Source: Aureibaculum sp. 2308TA14-22
GTDB lineage: Bacteria; Bacteroidota; Bacteroidia; Flavobacteriales; Flavobacteriaceae
Assembly (NCBI RefSeq): GCF_040538665.1
Contig: NZ_JBEWXT010000001.1
Location: 2,320,501 to 2,384,500, forward strand
Direction: 5' to 3'
DNA length: 64,000 bases
Shown piece by piece: positions 1 through 9,041 of the stretch. The notes beneath the pieces were generated by a model that saw only the letters and a list, made by a program, of their open reading frames with translations, was not told where the DNA came from and made no database searches. Both the position numbers and the translations under genes were made by a program. Positions within the stretch are counted from its first letter, which is position 1; each line of letters starts with the position of its first letter.

Positions 1-1288
1 TGGTCATTAATATTGCAGGCACTCCAGAAATCCAGTATGCCTTTCCTTTATAAATTAAAAAGACTGTAATAGTCCAAAGTACAACGGTAGCTAAGGTTTG
101 ATTGCTCCAAGCAAAATAGCGCCATATAATACCAAAATCTATTTGTGTAAGCGCAAAGGCAATTACAAAGAGAGGAATACTTAGATATAGTCTGTTTTTA
201 ATCTTTTTTTGATTGAATTTAAAAACATCTGCCAGAATTAACCGAGCCGATCTAAAGGCTGTATCACCAGAAGTAATAGGTGCTGCTACAATTCCTAATA
301 AAGCCAATATTCCACCTATTTTTCCTAACATATTAAGTGATATTTCATTTGCTGCCCATGCTGCATTGTTATTGTTTTCAGCCATTGCTATATTCAAGCC
401 TTCTACATTACCAAAAAATGTCATAGCAGCGGCGGCCCAAATAAGCGCTACAATACCTTCAGTAATCATAGTGCCATAAAATATTTTTCTTCCTAAATTT
501 TCATTTTTCATACAACGTGCCATTAAGGGTGATTGTGTCGCATGAAATCCAGATATAGCACCACAAGCAATGGTAACAAATAATATAGGGAACAAGGGCG
601 TTTCATCTGGGTTAGATGTCATATTAACTAAATTTTCAGGCACCAATTCTGGTATTTGGTAATTTCCAAAAAATAAAGCTATTATTAATCCAACTGCCAT
701 AAGTAACATGGCTATTCCAAATATTGGGTATAGCTTACTTATAAGTTTGTCAATAGGTAATAAGGTTGATAGTATATAATAGGCTAAAATAATGGCTACC
801 CATGTCCAAACACTCCACATGTTATTGGTCATTCCATTAATTATTTTAGCTGGTCCCATTAAAAACACAGTTCCAACAAAAATTAAAAGTACGACTGTAA
901 ATACACGCATTATGTGTTTTACATTATTTCCTAAATATTCTCCTACAACCTCACTAATACTCAAACCATCATGACGTACAGACAACATACCTGAAAAATA
1001 ATCGTGTACTCCACCTGCAAAAATACTTCCCAGTACAATCCATAAAAACGCAGATGGCCCAAACATAGCTCCTGCAATGGCTCCAAAAATTGGTCCTAAT
1101 CCTGCTATATTTAGAAACTGAATTAAAAAGATACGCCATGTAGGTAAGGGCATGAAATCTATATCGTCTCTTAATTTTTCGGCAGGAGTAATACGCTCTT
1201 TTTCTACGCCAAATACTTTTTCTACAAATTTGCCATAAGTGAAATAAGCAACAATTAAGATGAAAATTGAAAGTAGAAATGAAATCAT
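1..1288 (-). CDS. cstA: Carbon starvation protein CstA (3' end cut by window)
   Basis: Inner-membrane transporter of the CstA family, linked in known bacteria to uptake of peptides or pyruvate during carbon limitation. The minus-strand frame is open from the ATG at 1288 to the window edge (429 codons, no stop), so the C-terminus is missing. It begins MISFLLSIFILIVAYFTYGK and continues with the family's typical FVEKVFGVEKERITPAEK and LNIAGLGPIFGAIAGAMFGP stretches and many hydrophobic helices. The ATG overlaps the TGA of the upstream gene by four bases (ATGA), which implies translational coupling and makes it the last visible gene of the long leftward operon. The family call is firm; what it imports here is unknown. 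Confidence 0.9.
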   Translation of the reverse strand, partial: MISFLLSIFILIVAYFTYGKFVEKVFGVEKERITPAEKLRDDIDFMPLPTWRIFLIQFLNIAGLGPIFGAIAGAMFGPSAFLWIVLGSIFAGGVHDYFSGMLSVRHDGLSISEVVGEYLGNNVKHIMRVFTVVLLIFVGTVFLMGPAKIINGMTNNMWSVWTWVAIILAYYILSTLLPIDKLISKLYPIFGIAMLLMAVGLIIALFFGNYQIPELVPENLVNMTSNPDETPLFPILFVTIACGAISGFHATQSPLMARCMKNENLGRKIFYGTMITEGIVALIWAAAAMTFFGNVEGLNIAMAENNNNAAWAANEISLNMLGKIGGILALLGIVAAPITSGDTAFRSARLILADVFKFNQKKIKNRLYLSIPLFVIAFALTQIDFGIIWRYFAWSNQTLATVVLWTITVFLIYKGKAYWISGVPAILMT

Positions 1289-2388
1289 TTAGCGTTTTTT
1301 AAAAATTGTTTTATCAAGTAATTATAAACATACTCTTTATTTTTACTTGCTTTTATTAGATTAGACTTAACCTCTTTATTTATTTTTTTTGAGTCTTCTT
1401 GTAAATATTTTAAATATTGATTTAATTGATTTTTTGTCATACTATCCAAATAGTTTGACAAAATATATACTACATTAGGATTTGCTATTTTTATTTTTTC
1501 AATTAAGAGCGTTCTAGAATTGATATCAACATCTGGGAATAAACTATAAAGTTGATAAGATGTATTTTGATTTGATAAAAAATTATTTGGAATCTTTTTT
1601 AAGATATAATTTCGCGTAGCAGCATCATTTGTTTTAAATATATTTATTATTTGTGTTGCATCTCTTCCAAATTTTTCTTTATCTAATTGTTTTAACGCTT
1701 GTAATTGGTAGTCTTTGTAAGGTGAGTATAAAAAGTAATTATTAAGTGCTTCAGATTGAATTGATTCTAAATAGGTTTTTATTTTACGTTTAACTTCACC
1801 ATGTACTATATGCCAAAGTGTATGGCATGAATACAATCCACCTTTAACAACTGATTCTTTTACTTCTTTTTTTGTAGCTCCAGAAACAGCATCAATACGA
1901 CCAAATACTATATCTGGTTTAGATACTGGTACTTCATCTATTAAATCAGACATTTTTCGCCTCTTGAGTATGGAATTATCATCCAATAACAACTTATGAA
2001 GTTTTTCATAGTCTGCTTTTTCAAAAGGATCATGTTCAAACTTTGTGAGTGGATATGTGCCATCAATACCGTAACCTACATAATTACCCAATAAATTCCA
2101 GTAAATTTTAATCTTCGCTAATTTACATTCTCCATCTGCACATACTGGAGTTTCTATATCTGAGAAAAACAATCTTGGTTCTCCTTTGTTATTTGATAAC
2201 AATCTAACCTGATGTGACATTGAAGTGTTATATGTAGTATCTAAAGACTTTATTAAAAACTCAAAAACAGGTTCATCTTTTGTTATTTCTCTCCATTCAT
2301 CAGTCATATTAAAAAACATAGGATTATAGTCTTTTTTCGACTGAAACCCGATGAAAATTAATATTATGATAAATAAAGGTTTATACAT
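1285..2388 (-). CDS. Exported protein with possible FMN-binding motif
   Basis: 367-residue protein that I do not recognise with certainty. An N-terminal hydrophobic segment (residues 4-15) suggests export or membrane anchoring. Residues near 167-190 read DAVSGATKKEVKES; the S-G-A-T core resembles the flavin attachment motif of FMN-binding domains (NqrC/RnfG type), and a Cys-containing stretch CADGECKLAKIKI precedes it. The C-terminal half is helical and charged without a clear motif. It overlaps the FAD oxidoreductase stop upstream by one base and cstA downstream by four, so the three are probably co-translated. The flavin idea is inference from one short motif. Confidence 0.6.
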   Translation of the reverse strand: MYKPLFIIILIFIGFQSKKDYNPMFFNMTDEWREITKDEPVFEFLIKSLDTTYNTSMSHQVRLLSNNKGEPRLFFSDIETPVCADGECKLAKIKIYWNLLGNYVGYGIDGTYPLTKFEHDPFEKADYEKLHKLLLDDNSILKRRKMSDLIDEVPVSKPDIVFGRIDAVSGATKKEVKESVVKGGLYSCHTLWHIVHGEVKRKIKTYLESIQSEALNNYFLYSPYKDYQLQALKQLDKEKFGRDATQIINIFKTNDAATRNYILKKIPNNFLSNQNTSYQLYSLFPDVDINSRTLLIEKIKIANPNVVYILSNYLDSMTKNQLNQYLKYLQEDSKKINKEVKSNLIKASKNKEYVYNYLIKQFLKNAK

Positions 2389-4160
2389 TATTGCTGATCT
2401 TCTATTAAATCTAAATACTCTTGAAGGTGTTCTGTATATACCGCTCTTGGGTTTACATTATGCTTTTTACATATAACAGCAGCTAAACCTACTGCAGCAC
2501 CCATTTGCCCTGTTGTAAGCATAACTCTTGGACCTCCTAAACCTATATGAGAGCAGCTAAAATTTCTACCAGCCATAAATAGGTTTTCTATATTCTTTGA
2601 ATACAAACTTCTATAAGGGATATAATACTTTTCTGTGTCATAAAAAATAGCTTCTGACAGAAAATCTGGTTCATTACTATCTTTTAAGTTTCTTTGAAAA
2701 TGAACATCTACCGCTCTAGATTCTTCAACTACTGCATCTTTAAATTTTGTGTTATTTTTTACATCATTAAAAGTGTAAACATGGTCACCTATTAATCTTC
2801 TAGACTCTCTTTTACCAACCAAATAAGACACCCATTGCAATTTATAATACTTATTCTCTTCTAATTTTTTTGCGTTAGCAAACGATCCGTAAATGGCACG
2901 AAGCATATGATCCCTTATGTCTTCAGCATCATGAATTTGATGCAAATCGTTTCTTGAAAACTCCCAATACCACTCACCTGCTATAGCTTTATGGTCTTTG
3001 GAGATGTCTTTAGCCCAAGGAAGTTCAGGAAATTTATGCTCTTTATCAGTTTTCTCATTTTGCCAAAGTACAGATGAGCCCATAACAAAATTATCAGCTT
3101 CTTCAGGACTCCAAAGTTCTCCCCATTCATCCCATGCTTCTCCATAGGTTGCTGCGCTTTCTCTTCCATAAGAGAACTCTGCTCCAGCCCAATACCCTAT
3201 CCAGCCGTCGCCTGTAGAATCAACAAAATAAGGAGCTGTAAAACGAACGCGCTCTCCTGTTGATGTATGTTTAGCATCTACATGTTTTATAATGTTATTT
3301 TCTGATTTGGCATCATAAGCTCTCCACTCTAAAAAAAGATCTATATTTCTAAAGCTCTTCATGTTTTTGTCTCTTTTCTCTTGATCGTACTTAGCTTCAA
3401 ACGAACCATTAGGATAATGTTTGGTATCTATCATTTTTAAAATACGCTCATATTTACCATGAATTCCTAGAGTGTGCACTCGTATTTCTTCGCTTGCATT
3501 ACCACCCAATACGGGTCTATCATGAATCAAAGCTACTTTTAACCCTTGCTCTGCAGCAGAAATTGCAGCTGCACAACCTGCTAATCCACCTCCAGTAATT
3601 ACTAAATCATATTCTTTTACAATTTCTGGCACAGTAGTTTCCCCAAGCTTTGTTTTTCTCCATGTGTTTAAGTTACTCTGAGAATTTGTTGGACTAATTT
3701 TAGATGTACTAAAATAAATGGCATCGCATCTACCATTAAACCCTGTTAAGTCTACTAATTGAATTTCTACTTGACTGGATTTTACATTAACTTTATCAAC
3801 ATATTCCCATGTCCAACCCGCAGTTTTACCTAAAGTTGTTTTTAATTTTTTACCGTTAACAATTAATTTGAATTGCCCTGGTGCTTCCCAATTTCCTGGA
3901 ATCCAGTTTTTGGTTCTTGCCCAAACATGATATTCTCCAGGTGTATTGAAATTAACTTTTGTTATTGCATTGGCTACTCGTTCTCCCATACCATGAGCCA
4001 TTAAATACGGTGATCCCATTTGCTCTACAAATTGAGGATCTACTACCCAACCTCCTTTTTCAATAAAACTTTCAGCTTCTATTAAAATATCTTGTTGCCC
4101 AATAGCCTGATTAAAAATCATAACGGTGCAAATAGTTAGTAAAAGTTTTATTTTTCTCAT
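2388..4160 (-). CDS. Exported FAD-dependent oxidoreductase
   Basis: 590 residues with a Sec signal peptide ending near IFNQAIGQ. Residues about 25-150 look like a carbohydrate-binding-like beta domain (AESFIEKGGWVVDPQF, YHVWARTKNW). A Rossmann dinucleotide site follows (VITGGGLAGCAAAISAAEQG, near residue 187) with the PF12831-type continuation VLGGNASEEIRVHTLG. Near the C-terminus is the second FAD contact (ENLFMAGRNFSCSHIGLGG). Such proteins are common in flavobacterial polysaccharide loci, but the substrate is seldom known; oxidation of a sugar or uronate is a guess. It is placed between GH29 and the possible FMN protein in a same-strand run. Confidence 0.8.
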   Translation of the reverse strand: MRKIKLLLTICTVMIFNQAIGQQDILIEAESFIEKGGWVVDPQFVEQMGSPYLMAHGMGERVANAITKVNFNTPGEYHVWARTKNWIPGNWEAPGQFKLIVNGKKLKTTLGKTAGWTWEYVDKVNVKSSQVEIQLVDLTGFNGRCDAIYFSTSKISPTNSQSNLNTWRKTKLGETTVPEIVKEYDLVITGGGLAGCAAAISAAEQGLKVALIHDRPVLGGNASEEIRVHTLGIHGKYERILKMIDTKHYPNGSFEAKYDQEKRDKNMKSFRNIDLFLEWRAYDAKSENNIIKHVDAKHTSTGERVRFTAPYFVDSTGDGWIGYWAGAEFSYGRESAATYGEAWDEWGELWSPEEADNFVMGSSVLWQNEKTDKEHKFPELPWAKDISKDHKAIAGEWYWEFSRNDLHQIHDAEDIRDHMLRAIYGSFANAKKLEENKYYKLQWVSYLVGKRESRRLIGDHVYTFNDVKNNTKFKDAVVEESRAVDVHFQRNLKDSNEPDFLSEAIFYDTEKYYIPYRSLYSKNIENLFMAGRNFSCSHIGLGGPRVMLTTGQMGAAVGLAAVICKKHNVNPRAVYTEHLQEYLDLIEDQQ

Positions 4161-4198
4161 AGTTACGCTACTTTTAAAAGATAGTATTCGTTTATTTA

Positions 4199-5791
4199 TT
4201 ATTTACCCATTAACTTAAAAGTGATAGGTCCATTACCAAGAAATTCATCTTGGACTATTAATTTTAAATGTTCATTTTCTTGTTTGTATTCTACTTTTAG
4301 TTTAGAACCCAACATCTCAACTTTATTTACTTTATAAGTTGTACTGGAATCATGACCCAAAGTCGGAATAATAAGTTCGCCTTGAGCAGGATTTAAAACT
4401 ATTACATATAAATTGTTATCTCTAGTTGTAAATCGCACATCGTTAGATTCGTACAGTGGTGCATCGACAGTACGCTCGTTAAAATGCAAACCTTCTTCGC
4501 TGGCTTTTTGTCCTTCTTCGCTGGTTTCGCTAGCGGCCACTTTGTGCCTAACCGGTTTTTTTCCATGTACGCTATAGCCATCACCATAAATTTTCCAAGG
4601 ACGTGTTTTGTATATGGCTTCACCGTTAGTTTTTAACCAATTACCCACTTTTTTCATAACCACTTTTTGTTCTCGTACAATGGTTCCATCAGGGTACAAT
4701 TCTACACTTACTAGAAGGTTTCCGTTTTTACTTACAGCTTCAATTAATGATTCTATAATGGTTCTTTCGTTATGCCTTTCTGGTTTATCCATTTTATAAA
4801 ACCAGCCCGTAAATGTTAAGTTACCTTGCCATGGTTCTTTTCTTAATTTTTTGGCTAAACCACGCTCGATATCATTAATCACTCCATTTCCAACGCCTTT
4901 TACATTAATAACCGATTGTATTTTACCATGTTTCTTTAAACTTTTATTGTAAAAATTTGCCGTTACTTTTTTGCCGTATTCGCCATAGGGGAAGTTATAA
5001 CCATCAAACCATAATAAATCTAAATCGTATTTATTTACAAGTTCCAGATGCCTTTTCATCCAGTTCTCCTTCATTTTTTCTTCCCATTCTGGTGTCCTTT
5101 TTTCTGGTGGTAATCCATATAAATCTGCTGGATCGTAGCCTTCCCACCATTTACCTTTTCCGTCTTCTTTGGTCATGTGTCCATCATAAGGAATTCCTTT
5201 TTTAGGACCTTCTTTATCTGCTCCAAAAGCGGGAAGCCACCAACCCATATAACGATCATCGTGCGAACTGGTACCGTAATAAAGTCCGTATTTACGTGCC
5301 GATTTCCCAAATTCTCCAACAATATCGCGTTTAGGTCCTATATTTACAGAATTCCACGGGTGATGTGAAGAATCAAAATTATCGAAATGGTCATGATGAT
5401 TTGCCATAGACACAAAATATTTAGCACCCACTTCTTTAAAAAATACCATGAGCGAATCAGTATTTAAGTTTTTGGCTTTCCAACTGTGTATTACGTCTTT
5501 AAACCCTATTTCTGATGGATGTCCGTATTGCTGAACATGATATGGATAGGCGTTTGCGCCCCATGTTTCTCGTCCTACATCTTGCATGTACATGTTTCTG
5601 GCATACCAGCCTCCGCCAACAGCAGGTTTTGTTTGTGGTCCCCAATGCGTCCATATGCCAAATTTGGCATCTCTAAACCACTCAGGGCATTCAAATTGTT
5701 CTGCTATATCATCCCATTTCGGAATGTCGCTTTGAGCTTTACAAGAAAAAAAGCATCCTATTACTATAACTAAAGCTACTATGTTTTTCAT
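4199..5791 (-). CDS. GH29 alpha-L-fucosidase (or alpha-L-galactosidase), lipoprotein
   Basis: 530-residue exo-glycosidase. The signal peptide ends IGCFFSCKAQ, a lipobox with Cys17, so it is probably anchored on a membrane facing the periplasm or the outside. Family GH29 hallmarks are present: FGIWTHWGPQ near the start, the NHHDHFDNFDSS loop (about 131-142), RDIVGEFGKSARKYGLYYG, and the predicted catalytic nucleophile Asp263 in DLLWFDG. GH29 removes terminal alpha-L-fucose, and some members accept L-galactose, which has the same ring plus a hydroxyl. The nearby L-sugar catabolic cluster makes both plausible. It is eleven bases from the upstream GH9-like gene's stop and likely co-transcribed. 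Confidence 0.9.
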   Translation of the reverse strand: MKNIVALVIVIGCFFSCKAQSDIPKWDDIAEQFECPEWFRDAKFGIWTHWGPQTKPAVGGGWYARNMYMQDVGRETWGANAYPYHVQQYGHPSEIGFKDVIHSWKAKNLNTDSLMVFFKEVGAKYFVSMANHHDHFDNFDSSHHPWNSVNIGPKRDIVGEFGKSARKYGLYYGTSSHDDRYMGWWLPAFGADKEGPKKGIPYDGHMTKEDGKGKWWEGYDPADLYGLPPEKRTPEWEEKMKENWMKRHLELVNKYDLDLLWFDGYNFPYGEYGKKVTANFYNKSLKKHGKIQSVINVKGVGNGVINDIERGLAKKLRKEPWQGNLTFTGWFYKMDKPERHNERTIIESLIEAVSKNGNLLVSVELYPDGTIVREQKVVMKKVGNWLKTNGEAIYKTRPWKIYGDGYSVHGKKPVRHKVAASETSEEGQKASEEGLHFNERTVDAPLYESNDVRFTTRDNNLYVIVLNPAQGELIIPTLGHDSSTTYKVNKVEMLGSKLKVEYKQENEHLKLIVQDEFLGNGPITFKLMGK

Positions 5792-5801
5792 AAATTCCTT
5801 T

Positions 5802-8084
5802 TTAATTTATTGAAAATGTTCCTGTTTTTTCAAAATACCCTAAGCCATAACTTACACTAATGATATCGGATTTTTTTACTTGTAAAATCCCATCTTCTTT
5901 TTTTATTTTTTTACATTTAAATTTTACCTGTCCCTTTAAATATTGAGAATAAGGGCCTTCTTCTATAAGCGTAACTGTTACTTTATCGCCTCCTGTTGAT
6001 GTAACTTCAATATCTAAAGTGTCTGCCTTATTTTCATCAAAATTTATAGGTGCTTTTAATCTGATTTGAATGGTTTTTTTATCTTTTTTTGTAAGCTCTA
6101 TTTGGGTATCATCATGAGCCAAATACGCCATACTTACATTGAATGCGGTATTGTGTTGCACCCAGCCTTCTGTCCAACCCAGATTTCCTATTTCTGGATG
6201 ATTAGGGTAATGATTGGTTTTAGGTGAGCCATCAAAAACAAAACGAACTTCTTCTAATAAACCTACGCCACCATGATGAAAAGAATACCAACCTAGTTCT
6301 ACACCTTCAATTTCTCTTGGGGCATCATAAGAAAAATGTCTACCCGTTGGGTTTCTACCAAAAGCATTATCAAAGTGCGACCAAGTGATTCTATCTAACT
6401 CCTGTTTTAAATCTTTATTTTTAATGACACTTTTAGCGGCAATAGCACTAGCAGGAAGACTTAAAATATTTCCTGTTTCATTCCATCCATTAGGTACCCA
6501 ATCTCCATCATCCGTATATTTTCTAAAATCCCACATATTGTTAGAGCGACTAATAGCAATTTTTGCCCATTCTTCTGCTTTTTCAACCAACCCTTTTGGT
6601 GATCTTTTAGGATATTGATGATAGAAATAAGCGAAAGCTCGCATGGTAATATGCTCAGACATACGTTGTCCTTTGGTGGTTAATGGGTCTTTCCAATCTA
6701 AATTAGCGATCATCCATTCCATTTGATTGAATGCTGCGTTAAAATATTTATCGGCATCTAATGCATCTTGCTTTTTAGCGACTTCGTACATCATTAAATT
6801 AGGAATTACAGAATGACCAGGAGGTAACTCTCCCTTATTCGTTCCCATTTTTGTTTTTAATGCCAATAGGTTGTGCTCCGGACTTTGGTCGTAACGCGTA
6901 GATCCCTTAGATACTGTTGATTTTTCCCAATTATCTACTGTGTATTTATAAACTATATCAAAATTTTGTTGTGGTAACCATTCTTTTAAATAAGGAAATG
7001 CATATAAGAAATGAGCCAATTCTGCTTTTTGCATTTCATGATGTAGTTCTTCAGAAATCTTCACATCAGCATCCCAATGTATCATTTTCACAATATCTGG
7101 CGCATCGGCTTTATACGGCTCTAATTTTCCCCATTTACCTTTATATTCTTCTGGAAAGTTACTATTAGGCACATACTTTATTTTTTTATCCAATCGTTTG
7201 TACGCCTCTGGATTAGAAAGGTATTGAGCCACCAAAGTTTGCATGGACCAGTTAAAAAAATCACCATCTCTCCAAGCCCAAGAGAGGCTTCTTATTTTAT
7301 CAGTCGTGCCTAAATAATGTCTTGCCCCTATCATAAAATCTACCATATTTTGATACGTAACACGCTCTAACCAATAAGGGCCTATTCTAAAAGGATAAGA
7401 AGAAAACGAATCGATAACAACTTCATACTCATCCGATGATAATGGGTTGAAATCTGAAAAATCTCCTAAATGATTATTTACTTTTCCTTGATATTCGTTC
7501 TTTTGTGTTTTGGTGTTTTTTATATAAAATGTTGTGTTATCTGGTATTAATGGTGATGTAAATCTTTTGGGTTTTCCTAGATTATACCCGCTTTGATTTA
7601 CTATAATTTCTTTTACTGGTGTGGCATCTTTTGATACATATTCTTGACCGTATATTTCAAATTCATTGACTTTTACTTGTCCGTTATCACGAATTGCCAA
7701 TCGAATTCTATCTGTTAAAACTGGCTTTTTAAACTCTATAGTTATTGTTTTATCTGTGTTGTTTACAGATTTTTTTAAGTCGTTATAATATCCATTAATA
7801 AAGGTTTGAAGTGCATATGATGCTACGGATTTACCATCTACATGCTCCATATTTAAAGTCACTTTCACGACTTCTGTGGCTCCCGGTAGCGTAACCAAAA
7901 CCCATTTAAGCTCGTTGGTTTCTTTACTTACCCAACAACTTTTAATATTACCATCTATGGCTAGTTTAGTTGTTATATCATCATTTCCATTACTTGATGT
8001 TGCTTTCCCTACGAGAGAAAGATTGTTTTGTCCACACATTACGCTTCCTGACAACATCATTAAAAATATTATACAAATTTTCAT
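5802..8084 (-). CDS. GH9-like glycoside hydrolase with N-terminal discoidin-like domain
   Basis: 760 residues, signal peptide ending SGSVMCGQ. Residues about 20-150 resemble an F5/8 type C (discoidin) carbohydrate-binding fold. Then IIVNQSGYNLGKPKRFTSPL matches the Ig-like cap typical of GH9 enzymes. The long helical domain contains WRDGDFFNW, in the place of the GH9 DAGD motif, GRNPTGRHFSYD, and GWTEGWVQHNTAFNVSMAYLA, where the Glu could be the general acid. A second, shorter copy of the same architecture lies at 12255. The (alpha/alpha)6 assignment is inference from these motifs; exact family and substrate are open. Confidence 0.7.
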   Translation of the reverse strand: MKICIIFLMMLSGSVMCGQNNLSLVGKATSSNGNDDITTKLAIDGNIKSCWVSKETNELKWVLVTLPGATEVVKVTLNMEHVDGKSVASYALQTFINGYYNDLKKSVNNTDKTITIEFKKPVLTDRIRLAIRDNGQVKVNEFEIYGQEYVSKDATPVKEIIVNQSGYNLGKPKRFTSPLIPDNTTFYIKNTKTQKNEYQGKVNNHLGDFSDFNPLSSDEYEVVIDSFSSYPFRIGPYWLERVTYQNMVDFMIGARHYLGTTDKIRSLSWAWRDGDFFNWSMQTLVAQYLSNPEAYKRLDKKIKYVPNSNFPEEYKGKWGKLEPYKADAPDIVKMIHWDADVKISEELHHEMQKAELAHFLYAFPYLKEWLPQQNFDIVYKYTVDNWEKSTVSKGSTRYDQSPEHNLLALKTKMGTNKGELPPGHSVIPNLMMYEVAKKQDALDADKYFNAAFNQMEWMIANLDWKDPLTTKGQRMSEHITMRAFAYFYHQYPKRSPKGLVEKAEEWAKIAISRSNNMWDFRKYTDDGDWVPNGWNETGNILSLPASAIAAKSVIKNKDLKQELDRITWSHFDNAFGRNPTGRHFSYDAPREIEGVELGWYSFHHGGVGLLEEVRFVFDGSPKTNHYPNHPEIGNLGWTEGWVQHNTAFNVSMAYLAHDDTQIELTKKDKKTIQIRLKAPINFDENKADTLDIEVTSTGGDKVTVTLIEEGPYSQYLKGQVKFKCKKIKKEDGILQVKKSDIISVSYGLGYFEKTGTFSIN

Positions 8085-8117
8085 AAGAGTTATTCTATAA
8101 ATATTACTGGTTTATAA

Positions 8118-8978
8118 TTACTGAGTGCTTTTTTCATAAAATCTAAAATAGTCATACTGTGCCATACTCTTTTCTTGATCGTCATCGTTCCAATTGGCAG
8201 CTATTGCAGTTAGCCAAATATTTATTTTATCATGCACAAATTTATTAGCTGGGTAATGAGCAACTTTTTGAAGTTTATCATCAACATAAAACTTGATTTC
8301 TTTTTCGTCCCACTCAAAAGCATAGGTGTGCCATTTACTAGCATCAAAATTTTGAAGAGAAGTAACATCTGTTGGTGGGGTTGGTAAACGCCCCCATTCT
8401 TTTCCTGTTTCATCCCAAACAATAACATGTTGCGTAAAGTTATTGAGTCCATTTTGTTCGGGCTCGCCTAAATGCTCTGTTGGATTTTCATAGCAATCTA
8501 TTTCAGTGCGCCTTATCCCTGGATAGGTTGTACCCACCTCACCATTTTCAATAACTGCTGCCATCGCCCAAAAGGAATGATGCCAACCTTCATCTGTTTT
8601 ACCATCGTTATCATCATCGATTCCATCTCCTAACCTTGAGCGCACCTCATAATAACCATACCTAAATTGTTTTTTAGAAACAATACCCGCTCCTGAAGCT
8701 TTCTTTCCTTGAATAGGCTCATCAAATACATTTAAATTTAAGGTTAGAACTCCATCTTTAACTTGTATATTTTCTTTAAGCTGAATACTTCTATGTTTAT
8801 TATCGGTACGATAAGCCCATTTAGAGGTGTCTAAATCTTTATTAAATTCATCAGACCACACTAACTCATAACCATCTTTCGCCATAATACTTGTAACATC
8901 TGTAGTTGCTACAGTATTATTATTTTTTGACTTACAACCTGAAATAATTATGAATAAAAAAATCAATAAATGTTTCAT
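8118..8978 (-). CDS. GH16 family endo-glycanase, lipoprotein
   Basis: 286 residues. The lipoprotein signal ends FLFIIISGCKSK (Cys15). The body follows the GH16 beta-jelly-roll pattern: YELVWSDEFN at the start, FRYGYYEVRSRLGDG, WHHSFWAM, and the catalytic ExDxxE motif as E159-I-D161-C-Y-E164. The last region (WHTYAFEWDEKEIKFYVDD) is the standard C-terminal strand set. GH16 includes agarases, porphyranases, carrageenases, laminarinases and xyloglucanases; a galactan is favoured by the neighbours (GH2, galT, galK), but the subfamily cannot be set by eye. It probably cuts the polymer at the cell surface for SusC/SusD import. Confidence 0.88.
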   Translation of the reverse strand: MKHLLIFLFIIISGCKSKNNNTVATTDVTSIMAKDGYELVWSDEFNKDLDTSKWAYRTDNKHRSIQLKENIQVKDGVLTLNLNVFDEPIQGKKASGAGIVSKKQFRYGYYEVRSRLGDGIDDDNDGKTDEGWHHSFWAMAAVIENGEVGTTYPGIRRTEIDCYENPTEHLGEPEQNGLNNFTQHVIVWDETGKEWGRLPTPPTDVTSLQNFDASKWHTYAFEWDEKEIKFYVDDKLQKVAHYPANKFVHDKINIWLTAIAANWNDDDQEKSMAQYDYFRFYEKSTQ

Positions 8979-9041
8979 GTATTCTTATTAGTGGTTTTTG
9001 TCTGTATCATTTCTATTCTTTTATTAATTTCATTAATATAT

